The position numbers and the translations under genes were made by a program. Below are positions 17,045 to 25,943 of a stretch of DNA of 64,000 bases, piece by piece. Under the pieces are notes generated by a model. That model was given only the letters and a program-made list of their open reading frames with translations. It made no database searches and had not been told where the DNA came from. Each line of letters starts with the position of its first letter. Position 1 is the first letter of the stretch. The DNA is from Leptospiraceae bacterium (GTDB taxonomy: Bacteria > Spirochaetota > Leptospiria > Leptospirales > Leptospiraceae): assembly GCA_016708435.1 (NCBI GenBank), contig JADJFV010000036.1, positions 62,001 through 126,000 of the forward strand, read 5' to 3'.

Positions 17045-18871
17045 ATGGAAGAAGATAATTTAAGTCAGAATTTACAAGAATTCAAATCAAAGCATGAATT
17101 TAAAAAATATGTTTCCATCTCAGTAATTCTTTTACTATGTTCTGAAGTAATTTTAGGATTTTGTTTCAATACTTTTTTTTCTGAGATAATGGAGCAAAAA
17201 AGAAAACTAGCCTACACGAATGCCTGGAATAATTACATTTCGCAAAAGTTAAAATTTGACTTCGGGCAAATTACAGGGAATATCTGGTGGACTAGTGTTT
17301 GGAAAAATCTAAAAGTAGGCAATACAAAACAATTAGAAATTGCATTTAACACTGACTCAAGTATTAGAGAAAATTATGACCTCTTCACAATTTACCTCGA
17401 ACCAAATTCTGATCCAGTCTATTCAATTCAAGGAGCTCACAATATTGAGTCCATTACCCCGGATACAAAACTCATTCAAAAGCTTTACAATCAACAAAGT
17501 TATAAACACGGCAGAACTCAAACAATCGCTGAGCTGAAAGACAATAGACTATTTCTAATTTCTGTATCTGCACTCTGCGATGATGCGGGTAATCCTATTT
17601 ATCCTGGCATTGCAATTTTCGCTTATGATCTGAATAAGTTTTTAAGATTAGCAGAAGAAGTAATTCCAGTTTCAATGGAGGTTAAAAGTGGAAATCCTCC
17701 AACGGATATTTATCATAGCTTTACAATTCCAAACGATCTTCAATTAAAAGAAAAATATTATATTGCGATAAAGCCAGAATACGAAATTCAAACAATTATA
17801 TTTGAAGCATTGGCATTATTCATCACAGCTCAAACATTATTGAGTTTGTCTCTTTTCATTCTTATCGCTCCTCATTACACCCAAAAGAAAACAGCCAAAT
17901 TAGAAGAAATAATCAAAGCCACTGAGCAATTAAACATTGAATTGACACAGAAAATCAAAGAACTAAAAATTGCTCAGATAGACTCGAAAAAATCGGAAGC
18001 AAAGTATGAGCACTTAGTTGAAAGCTCTAAGGATATCATTTTTTCTTTCGATAAGAACGGCTTTATCCTTACTGCGAATAATGCACTTGTTGAATTTCTT
18101 GGATTCAAGAAGGAAGACTTAATTGGAAAATTCTTTTTAGACATGGCTTACAATCCTGAAAAGAAAATTGAATCTCTAGAAAAAAAACTCATGATGGAAA
18201 AATTTGAGGAATTGAAAGAGAACCATACAAGCGTATCCTTTGATATGACATTTGGGACTAAGAACAATGAGCCACTACAACTGGGAGTGAAATGGGAATA
18301 TGTAAAACTAGCTGATGATTTTGTAGTCTTTGGTAAGGCTTATACTGTTTCTGAAGATTCTATGCTTAGATATTTCGAGGCAGAAAACCGAAGATATGTT
18401 TTTAACAATTATATCACACTCGCTGAACAGATTTCGCAAAGAATTACTTCTAACCTAGTAAAATACATGGATATACAAGAAGTATTCAATGTAAGAATTT
18501 GTGTGCGAGAAATCATCATTAACTCTATTGAACATGGAAACCTAGACATTGATTATGAAATGAAAACTAAATTACGCACCATTCGAGGGGAGTATTTTCG
18601 ATTTTTACAAGAAAGACAAAACGATCCGAAGTATAAAAACAGAAAGGTTACTGTTCATTATTCCCTAAAATCAGACAGAGTTTCATTCTTGATTAAAGAT
18701 GAAGGAAAAGGATTTGATCATAAAAAGATGTTGAGGGATAATGCTGATAATGCGAATATCCATTTTCTAGATCACGGTCGCGGAATTTTTATGACTAAGA
18801 ATACATTTGATAAAATCAAATACAATAATCCAGGTAATAAAGTTCTCCTTATAAAATTCTTCAAGAAATAA
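17045..18871 (+). CDS. Membrane PAS sensor with RsbW-like ATPase domain
   Basis: 608 aa. The first membrane helix is about residues 22-42. An extracytoplasmic sensor segment of about 190 residues follows, resembling CHASE4-type domains (WNNYISQKLKFDFGQITGNI; NRLFLISVSALCDDAGNPIY). The second helix is about 245-272. Then come a short coiled coil and a PAS domain (about 318-430, IIFSFDKNGFILTANNALVE). The C-terminal ATPase domain has the N-box REIIINSIEHGN, G1 DEGKGFD and G2 HGRGIFM. There is no HisKA phosphoacceptor helix, so this resembles RsbW/SpoIIAB-type Ser kinases rather than histidine kinases. It may phosphorylate a STAS antagonist such as the one at 56828-57160 (inference). Confidence 0.8.
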   Translation: MEEDNLSQNLQEFKSKHEFKKYVSISVILLLCSEVILGFCFNTFFSEIMEQKRKLAYTNAWNNYISQKLKFDFGQITGNIWWTSVWKNLKVGNTKQLEIAFNTDSSIRENYDLFTIYLEPNSDPVYSIQGAHNIESITPDTKLIQKLYNQQSYKHGRTQTIAELKDNRLFLISVSALCDDAGNPIYPGIAIFAYDLNKFLRLAEEVIPVSMEVKSGNPPTDIYHSFTIPNDLQLKEKYYIAIKPEYEIQTIIFEALALFITAQTLLSLSLFILIAPHYTQKKTAKLEEIIKATEQLNIELTQKIKELKIAQIDSKKSEAKYEHLVESSKDIIFSFDKNGFILTANNALVEFLGFKKEDLIGKFFLDMAYNPEKKIESLEKKLMMEKFEELKENHTSVSFDMTFGTKNNEPLQLGVKWEYVKLADDFVVFGKAYTVSEDSMLRYFEAENRRYVFNNYITLAEQISQRITSNLVKYMDIQEVFNVRICVREIIINSIEHGNLDIDYEMKTKLRTIRGEYFRFLQERQNDPKYKNRKVTVHYSLKSDRVSFLIKDEGKGFDHKKMLRDNADNANIHFLDHGRGIFMTKNTFDKIKYNNPGNKVLLIKFFKK

Positions 18872-18896
18872 AAATAATTCTACTTTTCTATGGGCA

Positions 18897-18959
18897 TTAT
18901 TTCCCCAATTCTGCATTATAAAGCCAAATTCCATCTGGATCAAGAAACCTTACAATCAT
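18897..18959 (-). pseudogene. Possible C-terminal remnant of a glyoxalase/VOC-family gene
   Basis: A 20-codon minus-strand stretch reads MIVRFLDPDGIWLYNAELGK then stop. The RF.DPDG...Y pattern is typical of the last strand of vicinal-oxygen-chelate (glyoxalase/bleomycin-resistance) proteins. The frame is closed by a stop two codons upstream and no larger gene is present, so at most this is a relic. Otherwise the 300-base gap between its neighbours shows nothing. Confidence 0.3.
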
Positions 18960-19169
18960 TGGCTAAAATTATAATTACTTTCATAAATTTGGAACCCTTT
19001 CTACAGATTTAAAGATAACTCTGTCATAATGGCTTAAAAATTAAGCAAATAGATTTCTTTTGTGATTGACAAAGGAAATTACTCAAATAAAATCCCTAGA
19101 ACAAATTCAGTTGACATCATTTTAATCTTGTTAATTGTTTGATTTGGAATTATTCAAAAAGTATAAACT

Positions 19170-21101
19170 ATGTCCACACAGGCCGAATTAGAATTCAAAT
19201 ATTCCTTCCTGAAAGTCCGAAAGGAAAAGGATTCGATTTTGATGGGAATTAATCCCACAAATAAATATCAGCACGAACTTCTTAAAGCAATAAAAACTCT
19301 GAATACCATTCAACACGCAACAAAGGGCATGCTGTTCACTCTAAACAATACGATATTAGAGCAATTACAGCTCGATTTAAAAACGGCTACGACAAATCTG
19401 AGTTCTCTTATAAATAATCAGCTCGCTGCACAAGTATTCTGCTTTGAATATGATGCACACAATCGAGACTTAAAAGTCACTGGTTTTTTTATCACTCATC
19501 CATCGGAAGAAAAAAGTTATTCAATTTTCAATTTATTCGACGAATTGCTCAGTTACTCCTATAATGCGATCAAGTCTTGGTTTGACACAAGAGAGCAGCT
19601 CATTGCCGAAAACTTCAGAAAAGAGCTACTATGGCAAATGAGTTCTAAGAATGCAGACCCTAATTCCTATAAAGGAATTAGCACTCTCTTTAATCCGCTT
19701 CGAAAGTTTATCGAAGCAAAAAATGGAATCGCTATTCCTGACGACATGCTTGAGTATATTAACCGTGAACTAACGAAACGTTTGGTAGAATCGCAGATTG
19801 CACGCGAAGTACCAGGACATGGACTTCTCATGTTGAAGACGAATGAAATTCTAGATCACTTTGAAGTGGCAGCAAATGCAATGAGCGAAAAATTAATTCC
19901 CGTAATTGCAAACGATCCCGTTCTTAAAAGTCGAGTTGATAGAGTCGTCCTTGACGAGAAAGTATACAGTCAAATCGAAAATTTTCCGATGAAGACGAGC
20001 AAATTCAATGCAGAAAAAGCAAAAGAAATTCACCAATACAAAACAGCAGGTCCCGGTCGAGCAAATCTAAATTATCCTGGCTCCCTATGCGTTCAGACAA
20101 TTATTAGCCTAGAGGATATTACCGAAGAAAGATATCAGATTGCATGGAAAGATGAATGCAATAAGATGAAGCAAGAATTTAAGAAGAATATTACTGTTCC
20201 ATCTAATAAATGGGGTAAATTGATATTATTCGTAAATCATTCTGACTCTCTTGAGATTCATCCTGAAGTATGGAAAGATTTAACAAATGACAAGGAATTA
20301 TTTTATATCAAATGGCAAATGCCTAAAAATACAATCCATGTATTTACAGGTAAAGATCCAAACTTCTTTAAAGTTCTAGTAACTGGTATGGTCAATTTAT
20401 CTCCAAACGATATTTGGAAGGCATCCGCTCTCAAGGCATTAATAGAAAAGAACGAGAAGCATCTTCGTAATCTGCTCATGGATCCCAGTTTTTATTCAGT
20501 TTACCAAAATCTGGAAAAAAGAATTTATATGCAATACATGCCATGGTATTATCGAATTTTTCTCTATTTTCCACTTTCCTTATTTCAAGATGTAATCCTC
20601 GTAAATGCCAAGAAAAAGATATCAGTCGAGCAAGAAGTTTATTCAAGCAAGAACGATGCACATAATCTTAAGTATATCTCCGAATTGCAGACTAAAAAAG
20701 CAGAGAGATCGCTGCGGATTAAGGAACAGGCTTTATACGAAGCAGTAATTGAAACACTAGACTTATTTTATCTAAGTATGAAAAAAATTCCATCTGTCAA
20801 TGAAGTAAAGAATTACTTTCCTGACTATGAAGCATTTTCCAACATTATCAATTCACGAAATTTTAGGGTTATAAATCTTCCGATCAAGAATACAGATGAA
20901 TCAGAAATTTTGCTATACCCAGAAAATGAAGAGTGGCAGGATAAAAAAAGCATCCTAATCAAAACACTTGATTCAATAATAAATGAGCGAAATCCTCATC
21001 TTGTTGTGGCTAACACTGATAAAACTAAGATCGAAAAGGCACAAAAGCTTCTCAATTTAATTGATGGCAATAGTGCTCCAAAACTAAAAGCAGCTAGCTA
21101 A
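19170..21101 (+). CDS. Hypothetical protein, 643 aa, no recognised domain
   Basis: A long hydrophilic protein without signal peptide or transmembrane helix. It is mixed helical, rich in Lys, Asn and Ile, with a moderately hydrophobic aromatic patch near residues 450-475 (MQYMPWYYRIFLYFPLSLFQ) that could touch a membrane. Two central runs (PGHGLLMLKTNEILDHFE; TAGPGRANLNYPGSLCVQ) look ordered. I recognise no catalytic motif. The start ATG lacks a clear ribosome site. Codon use matches its neighbours. It is probably a lineage-specific cytosolic protein. Confidence 0.7.
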   Translation: MSTQAELEFKYSFLKVRKEKDSILMGINPTNKYQHELLKAIKTLNTIQHATKGMLFTLNNTILEQLQLDLKTATTNLSSLINNQLAAQVFCFEYDAHNRDLKVTGFFITHPSEEKSYSIFNLFDELLSYSYNAIKSWFDTREQLIAENFRKELLWQMSSKNADPNSYKGISTLFNPLRKFIEAKNGIAIPDDMLEYINRELTKRLVESQIAREVPGHGLLMLKTNEILDHFEVAANAMSEKLIPVIANDPVLKSRVDRVVLDEKVYSQIENFPMKTSKFNAEKAKEIHQYKTAGPGRANLNYPGSLCVQTIISLEDITEERYQIAWKDECNKMKQEFKKNITVPSNKWGKLILFVNHSDSLEIHPEVWKDLTNDKELFYIKWQMPKNTIHVFTGKDPNFFKVLVTGMVNLSPNDIWKASALKALIEKNEKHLRNLLMDPSFYSVYQNLEKRIYMQYMPWYYRIFLYFPLSLFQDVILVNAKKKISVEQEVYSSKNDAHNLKYISELQTKKAERSLRIKEQALYEAVIETLDLFYLSMKKIPSVNEVKNYFPDYEAFSNIINSRNFRVINLPIKNTDESEILLYPENEEWQDKKSILIKTLDSIINERNPHLVVANTDKTKIEKAQKLLNLIDGNSAPKLKAAS

Positions 21102-21118
21102 ATTTCAAATCTATTGAT

Positions 21119-21916
21119 TTACAAACAATATTGAATATCTAAGAGTTTTAATGCTACCGGGCAGAAATACCCGATTATCCAACCGGACATTGTTGCCACT
21201 AAAGTAATAATACCAAACGGTATCCAAGTTCTTTTTATTATACTACCAATCCAATTTCCTGAACTAATATCCCTCGTGCTCCTTAAAAATCCACTTGCAA
21301 GGAGTGCTTCAAATGCAGCATCCGACAGAATGGAAGGTGCTTGATAAATAATGAACATCCCTCCTCCTAAAATTACGAGCACAATTGCACCAACTGCGAC
21401 TACAATTAGCACCGGAGCCAATGCATCTCCATCGACATCAAATGCACCACCCAAATCAGAAAAACTTGATTCAGAATTAGTCGAAATTGCTTGGACTGGC
21501 ATACCAATATTACCCGCAAAAGAACTAGAAGCTCCAGCTCCCCCAAAATTTCCGCCCTGTCCAATTATCTCTGTTGCAGACTTTCCGCTTGGTAAATCTC
21601 CATCAAGCAGATCAATATCAGGCAAATCTATATTACCCGTAGATCCAGCAGTGTTCTTACCCGGATTTATATACATAAGCCAAAGCTTTATATAAATAAG
21701 AAAGAAAATATAGCAAGCAATAGCCGTAAAGAAATATCGAACCGAAAGAGAATACATTCCTAATTCGAGGAGTAATTTGGAAAATAGAGTTCCAGTTAAA
21801 GAAACACTGATAAGAATTATACTCATATGAATCCTTGTAGAAATTTTATTGCGTATGAAACTTCCGTATTTCACTGCCAAATTGGAAAGCGGTTTCTTAT
21901 CTTTCTTTGTTATCAT
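21119..21916 (-). CDS. Membrane protein with Gly/Asp-rich linker, unknown function
   Basis: 265 aa from ATG 21916, preceded by AAAGGA; a longer frame starts 22 codons upstream inside the ribosomal-operon terminator and is unlikely. Two hydrophobic helices lie near residues 20-75 (HMSIILISVSLTGTLF; YFFTAIACYIFFLIYIKLWL). A low-complexity Gly/Ser/Asp linker follows (DLPDIDLLDGDLPSG; GGNFGGAGASSSFAGNIG). A strongly hydrophobic segment (ALAPVLIVVAVGAIVLVILG) and a last helix (GIITLVATMSGWIIGYF) follow. It is separate from the ribosomal operon because a terminator lies between them. No family is recognised. Confidence 0.7.
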   Translation of the reverse strand: MITKKDKKPLSNLAVKYGSFIRNKISTRIHMSIILISVSLTGTLFSKLLLELGMYSLSVRYFFTAIACYIFFLIYIKLWLMYINPGKNTAGSTGNIDLPDIDLLDGDLPSGKSATEIIGQGGNFGGAGASSSFAGNIGMPVQAISTNSESSFSDLGGAFDVDGDALAPVLIVVAVGAIVLVILGGGMFIIYQAPSILSDAAFEALLASGFLRSTRDISSGNWIGSIIKRTWIPFGIITLVATMSGWIIGYFCPVALKLLDIQYCL

Positions 21917-21942
21917 TTTTATTCCTTTTAGAGTCCAGCCCA

Positions 21943-21977
21943 TAAAAATAAAAAAGCCCGACTCAAAGCCGGGCTTT
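21943..21977 (-). terminator. Rho-independent terminator ending the ribosomal operon
   Basis: The stem AAAGCCCG (21953-21960) pairs with CGGGCTTT (21970-21977) around a 9-nt loop. Read on the minus strand it is followed by TTTTTTATTTTT. It lies about 35 nt beyond the rplQ stop and marks the end of the tuf-to-rplQ transcription unit. Confidence 0.9.
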
Positions 21978-22010
21978 CTCATGAATAAACTAATTAGAAA
22001 AGCGAATCAG

Positions 22011-22547
22011 TTATTTCTTTTTTGCTTTTTCTTTTTTAGGTGCTGCTACTACTTTTGCATCTTTTGTAGCTTTAGGAGCAGATTTTCTTGCTGCCTTAGC
22101 TGCAGACTTCTTAGCTGCAAGAGCTTCGCTTTTTGCCATTTTTGCTTCTTTTAATTCTTCTCTAGACTTTCTCTCAACTAGTTCGAGAATTCCCATTTCG
22201 GAATTATCAGAAGGTCTATTCACTAAGCGGACAATTCTTGTATATCCACCAGCTCTACCAGAAAATCTTGGAGCGATATCTTCAAATAACTTTACAACAA
22301 CATCACGGTCTTTGATTTTTTTCATGACTTCCCGTTTATTGTGTAGTGCGATTTCTGGTTTTACATCGCCAATATTTTTCTTTGCTTTAGAAATTAATTT
22401 CTCCGCAAAGGAACGAACTACTTTGATTTTAGCAACAGTAGATTCAATTCTCTCATGCTTGAATAAACTAGTAACCATGTTGTTTAACATAGCATGTCTA
22501 TGTTCATGATTTCTATTTAATTGTTTAACTTTATTACCTTTGTTCAT
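22011..22547 (-). CDS. rplQ: 50S ribosomal protein L17
   Basis: 178 aa. The conserved L17 core fills residues 1-125 (RNHEHRHAMLNNMVTSLFKH at the start; GGYTRIVRLVNRP). The protein is longer than the usual 120-130 residues because of an Ala/Lys-rich C-terminal tail of about 45 residues ending KKEKAKKK. It is the last gene of the operon, starting one nucleotide after the rpoA stop. L17 lines the peptide-exit region of the large subunit. Confidence 0.97.
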   Translation of the reverse strand: MNKGNKVKQLNRNHEHRHAMLNNMVTSLFKHERIESTVAKIKVVRSFAEKLISKAKKNIGDVKPEIALHNKREVMKKIKDRDVVVKLFEDIAPRFSGRAGGYTRIVRLVNRPSDNSEMGILELVERKSREELKEAKMAKSEALAAKKSAAKAARKSAPKATKDAKVVAAPKKEKAKKK

Positions 22548-23525
22548 TTAAAAATCCCTCATACCAAATGACAATCCTAGAGTAGCAAGTTTTGCCTTTA
22601 ACTCATTAAGACACTCATCGCTGTAATGTCTTGATTTGGTCATTTCATCTTCATTTCTTTTTACTAAATCACCAACAAAATCAATCTCTAAACTTCTTAG
22701 TATGTTTAGAGAACGAACGGATAATTCCAATTCTTCTACATGTTTAGATAATGCAACCTTTAATTTCTGGTCAGCTTCATCTAGCTCATCTACTTCTTCT
22801 TCCACTTCTTCTTCGAAATTAATGAAGATAGTCAAGTGCTCTTTTAGAATCTTAGCAGCCTGTGCCAATGCATCTTCAGGAGAAATAGATCCGTCTGTCC
22901 ATATTTCAAGGGTTAACTTTTCATAGTCTGATCTCTGAGCAACTCGTGTTTCAGAAATCTCAAATAAAACTTTTTGAATAGGAGAAAAAAGGGAATCAAT
23001 AGGAATAGTTCCTAAAACTTCGATATCTTTCTTTTTTTCTTCCGCTGGATAATAGCCCTTACCCCTTTGAATTTCGATATCCATTACTAAATTTGCGTCT
23101 TCATTGAGAGTCGCAATCAGTAAATCTGGATTCATAATTTCAATTGAAGAATCAACAGCCAAATCACCAGCTTTAAAATATCCAGCACCTTTAAGCTCGA
23201 TATGAATAATTTTGTTCATATCTTTGTCTTCAGGCTCATACTTAATACGAACTTGTTTTAAGTTCAGTATGATTCTTGATACGTCCTCACTAATGCCTTC
23301 TATATAAGAAAACTCATGAGTAACCCCTTCGATTCGAATCGCAGAGATCGCAGAGCCTTCGATAGACGACATCAAAGTTCTTCGTAAAGAATTTCCAAGC
23401 GTAGTTGCAAAACCTCTTTCGAAAGGTTCTGCAATAAACTTACCGTAATTAGGAGTATTTACTTCTGTGTAATACTCTATCTTCTTTGGTCTTTTAAAGC
23501 CTTTTAGTAAATTTTTATGAGACAA
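22548..23525 (-). CDS. rpoA: RNA polymerase alpha subunit
   Basis: 325 aa. The N-terminal dimerisation domain (about 1-230) has GFATTLGNSLRRTLMSSIEG. A very acidic linker (EEEVEEEVDELDEADQK) follows. The C-terminal domain (about 255-320, LELSVRSLNILRSLEIDFVG) binds UP elements and activators. It lies between rpsD and rplQ in the standard alpha-operon order. Confidence 0.98.
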   Translation of the reverse strand: MSHKNLLKGFKRPKKIEYYTEVNTPNYGKFIAEPFERGFATTLGNSLRRTLMSSIEGSAISAIRIEGVTHEFSYIEGISEDVSRIILNLKQVRIKYEPEDKDMNKIIHIELKGAGYFKAGDLAVDSSIEIMNPDLLIATLNEDANLVMDIEIQRGKGYYPAEEKKKDIEVLGTIPIDSLFSPIQKVLFEISETRVAQRSDYEKLTLEIWTDGSISPEDALAQAAKILKEHLTIFINFEEEVEEEVDELDEADQKLKVALSKHVEELELSVRSLNILRSLEIDFVGDLVKRNEDEMTKSRHYSDECLNELKAKLATLGLSFGMRDF

Positions 23526-23543
23526 AGCTGTATCCTTCCGTTC

Positions 23544-24176
23544 TTATTTAGAGTATAACTCAACAATCACTTGCTCTTTAATTGGCATATCAACATGCTC
23601 TCTAGCAGGCAGACTTGCAATTTCGCCAGTGAACTTAGTGTAATCTGGAGAAACCCATGCTGGATGTCTGTTTAAAGACTGAGCTAATTTAATATTTTGA
23701 TCCATTAAATCTGTCTTAGATAATTTCTCTTTGAAAGAAATCTTATCTCCAACTTTAACTTGGTAAGACACAATGTCAACCTTGTGATCATTTACTAATA
23801 CATGACCATGACCAATGAAATTTCTAGACTGAGCTCGAGAAGATGCAAATCCCATTCTATAAAGAGCATTATCTAATCTTCTTTCAAGAAGCTGTAAGAG
23901 ATTCTCGCCTGTAATACCTTCTTGGTGGTTGGCTTTTTCAAAGTAATCGCGGAATTGTTTTTCAAGAACTCCATAAATTCTTTTTACTTTTTGTTTTTCA
24001 CGAAGCTGAGTAGAATACTCTGAAATCTTTCCTTTCTTCTGTGGTGGAGGTTCGGGTGGATTTTTTCTGTCTTCAAAGCTACATTTATCTTTATTTAAGC
24101 ATCTAGAGCCTTTTAAAAAAAGCTTTAAACCTTCTCTTCTACAAAGTTTGCAAACTGGTCCTGTATATCTTGCCAT
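23544..24176 (-). CDS. rpsD: 30S ribosomal protein S4 (zinc-binding form)
   Basis: 210 aa, full length. The N-terminus keeps four Cys (CKLCRREG ... CLNKDKC), the zinc-binding C+ version of S4. The S4 RNA-binding domain is near residues 95-160 (RRLDNALYRMGFASSRAQSR; GHVLVND). In other bacteria S4 nucleates 30S assembly and can repress its own operon. Confidence 0.98.
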   Translation of the reverse strand: MARYTGPVCKLCRREGLKLFLKGSRCLNKDKCSFEDRKNPPEPPPQKKGKISEYSTQLREKQKVKRIYGVLEKQFRDYFEKANHQEGITGENLLQLLERRLDNALYRMGFASSRAQSRNFIGHGHVLVNDHKVDIVSYQVKVGDKISFKEKLSKTDLMDQNIKLAQSLNRHPAWVSPDYTKFTGEIASLPAREHVDMPIKEQVIVELYSK

Positions 24177-24191
24177 TTTATAATATCCTTA

Positions 24192-24626
24192 TCAAACTCT
24201 TCTTCTTTTGCGCGGTCTGCAACCGTTATGCGGAAGAGGAGTAATATCTTTTATGATTTTTATTGCGAGTCCTTTAGAAGCGAGAGAACGAATTGCAGAT
24301 TCTCTTCCGATTCCAGGTCCCGATACTAATACGTCTACTTCTTTTAATCCTGCTGCATCGATTGCTTTATCAGCAGCATTTCCCGCAGCAATTTGAGCCG
24401 CATAAGGAGTAGATTTTTTAGATCCTCTAAAACTCATAAGTCCAGAAGATGACCAGGATAATACGTTTCCTGCCATGTCAGTAATTGTAACAATCGTATT
24501 ATTGAAAGAAGCTTGAATATAAACCTTCCCGCGAGGGACGTTTTTCTTTTCTTTCTTTTTTACTTTTTTTACTTTCTTCTCTTTCTTATCTTTTTTATCT
24601 TTACTTTCTTTAGTTTCTTTTTCCAT
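24192..24626 (-). CDS. rpsK: 30S ribosomal protein S11 with Lys-rich N-terminal extension
   Basis: 144 aa. The S11 core starts near residue 30 (GKVYIQASFNNTIVTITD) and ends with the expected HNGCRPRKRRRV. The first 29 residues are almost entirely Lys, Glu and Asp, an extension beyond the usual 125-130 residues. S11 sits on the platform of the small subunit near the mRNA exit. Confidence 0.97.
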   Translation of the reverse strand: MEKETKESKDKKDKKEKKVKKVKKKEKKNVPRGKVYIQASFNNTIVTITDMAGNVLSWSSSGLMSFRGSKKSTPYAAQIAAGNAADKAIDAAGLKEVDVLVSGPGIGRESAIRSLASKGLAIKIIKDITPLPHNGCRPRKRRRV

Positions 24627-24650
24627 AAAAATTAATCCCGGCTCCCGCTG

Positions 24651-25031
24651 CTATTTAGTTACTTTCTTTTTATTCGCAACGGTTTTCTTTCCACCTTTAC
24701 GAGTTCTTGCATTTGTTTTTGTTCTTTGTCCGCGAACAGGAAGACCCTTTCTATGACGAAGACCACGATAACATCCGATATCCATTAACCGCTTGATGTT
24801 CAAGTTAATATCAGAGCGAAGATCCCCTTCTACTAAATAACCTTCTTCTTCAATCACTCTTCTGATTAAATTTTCTTGGTCATCATTGAGGTCTTTAACT
24901 TTAATATCTTCACTGATTTTAGCTTTCGCTAAAATTTTTCTAGAAGAGGACTGGCCAATGCCATATACGTAAGTTAATCCAACTACTATTCTTTTATCTT
25001 TAGGAATATCAATCCCAGCAAATCTTGCCAT
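24651..25031 (-). CDS. rpsM: 30S ribosomal protein S13
   Basis: 126 aa. It starts MARFAGIDIPKDKRIVVGLT and has the helix-two-turn-helix region (YVYGIGQSSSRKIL) and the basic tail RHRKGLPVRGQRTKTNARTR. It is a small-subunit head protein contacting the P-site tRNA and L5. It follows rpmJ closely, as is usual. Confidence 0.98.
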   Translation of the reverse strand: MARFAGIDIPKDKRIVVGLTYVYGIGQSSSRKILAKAKISEDIKVKDLNDDQENLIRRVIEEEGYLVEGDLRSDINLNIKRLMDIGCYRGLRHRKGLPVRGQRTKTNARTRKGGKKTVANKKKVTK

Positions 25032-25034
25032 ACT

Positions 25035-25148
25035 CTATCTCTGCCTCTGTTTATGTTTAGGGTTGGTGCAAATTACGCGAATGATGTTTTTTCTACGAAT
25101 AATCTTGCAATGCTCACAAATTTTTTTTACTGATGTTCTAACTTTCAT
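25035..25148 (-). CDS. rpmJ: 50S ribosomal protein L36
   Basis: 37 aa, read directly from the minus strand: starts MKVRTSVKKICEHCKIIRRK and ends NPKHKQRQR. The zinc ribbon is complete: Cys11, Cys14, Cys27 and His32. It fills the gap between infA and rpsM, its standard place, ending 3 nt before the rpsM start. Confidence 0.97.
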   Translation of the reverse strand: MKVRTSVKKICEHCKIIRRKNIIRVICTNPKHKQRQR

Positions 25149-25155
25149 AAATTTC

Positions 25156-25374
25156 CTACTTTTTACGATATGTTATTCTGCCCTTGGTTAAATCATACGG
25201 CGAAAGCTCAACCGTAACTTTATCCCCTGGCAGAATTCTAATATAATGCATTCTCATCTTTCCTGATATATGAGCCAATATTTTATGCCCGTTTTCAAGC
25301 TCAACTCGGAACATAGCATTGGGAAGTGGTTCCATTACTGTTCCATCGACTGTTATTGCTTCTTCTTTTGGCAA
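25156..25374 (-). CDS. infA: Translation initiation factor IF-1
   Basis: 72 aa, one OB-fold (EAITVDGTVMEPLPNAMFRV; GHKILAHISGKMRMHYIRIL). The start is TTG, just after the adk stop. AGG lies about 6 nt upstream within the end of adk, so coupling to adk is likely. IF-1 occupies the A site during initiation. Confidence 0.97.
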   Translation of the reverse strand: MPKEEAITVDGTVMEPLPNAMFRVELENGHKILAHISGKMRMHYIRILPGDKVTVELSPYDLTKGRITYRKK

Positions 25375-25375
25375 T

Positions 25376-25939
25376 TTAACCTAATTCCTTTTTAATCATC
25401 TGAGTAATCTCATCTAACTTACCAGATCCATTGATTTCTTTTAGAAGATTATGATCTTTATAATAATCTAAAAGTGGAAACGTTTTGTTATTGTAATTTG
25501 TCAGACGATTTTTAATCGTCTCTTCGTTATCATCTGCACGACCTTCAATTTTGGCGCGCTCTAATAAACGAGCTAATAACTCGGAATCCGGAACCGCTAA
25601 GTTTACTACAGCATCCAATTTAAGACCCAATTCCTTGAGTAAAATATCCAATGCTTTCGCTTGCTCAATTGTTCGAGGAAATCCATCCAATAAAAAACCA
25701 TGTTTACAATCGGGGTCTTTTAATCTATCTTTAATAATTTGAATTACGACTTCATCTGGAACTAAATCGCCTGCATCCATAAATTTTTTAGCACGCAGAC
25801 CTGCTTCGGTAGAATTTTTTATGGAATCTCTCAAAATATCACCTGTCGATACTTGAGGAATATTGTATTCTTTACACACAATCTTAGCCTGTGTTCCTTT
25901 TCCTGCACCCGGCGGACCCATAAAAATTAGTCGTTTCAT
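25376..25939 (-). CDS. adk: Adenylate kinase (short-LID form)
   Basis: 187 aa. Converts AMP plus ATP to two ADP. The P-loop GPPGAGKGTQ is at residues 7-16, the AMP site includes STGDILR, and FLDGFPRT follows. The LID region is short (ERAKIEGRADDNEETIKNRL) and lacks the 27-residue insertion and zinc Cys of the long form. It lies between secY and infA, the usual spc-operon position. Confidence 0.97.
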   Translation of the reverse strand: MKRLIFMGPPGAGKGTQAKIVCKEYNIPQVSTGDILRDSIKNSTEAGLRAKKFMDAGDLVPDEVVIQIIKDRLKDPDCKHGFLLDGFPRTIEQAKALDILLKELGLKLDAVVNLAVPDSELLARLLERAKIEGRADDNEETIKNRLTNYNNKTFPLLDYYKDHNLLKEINGSGKLDEITQMIKKELG

Positions 25940-25943
25940 CGTA

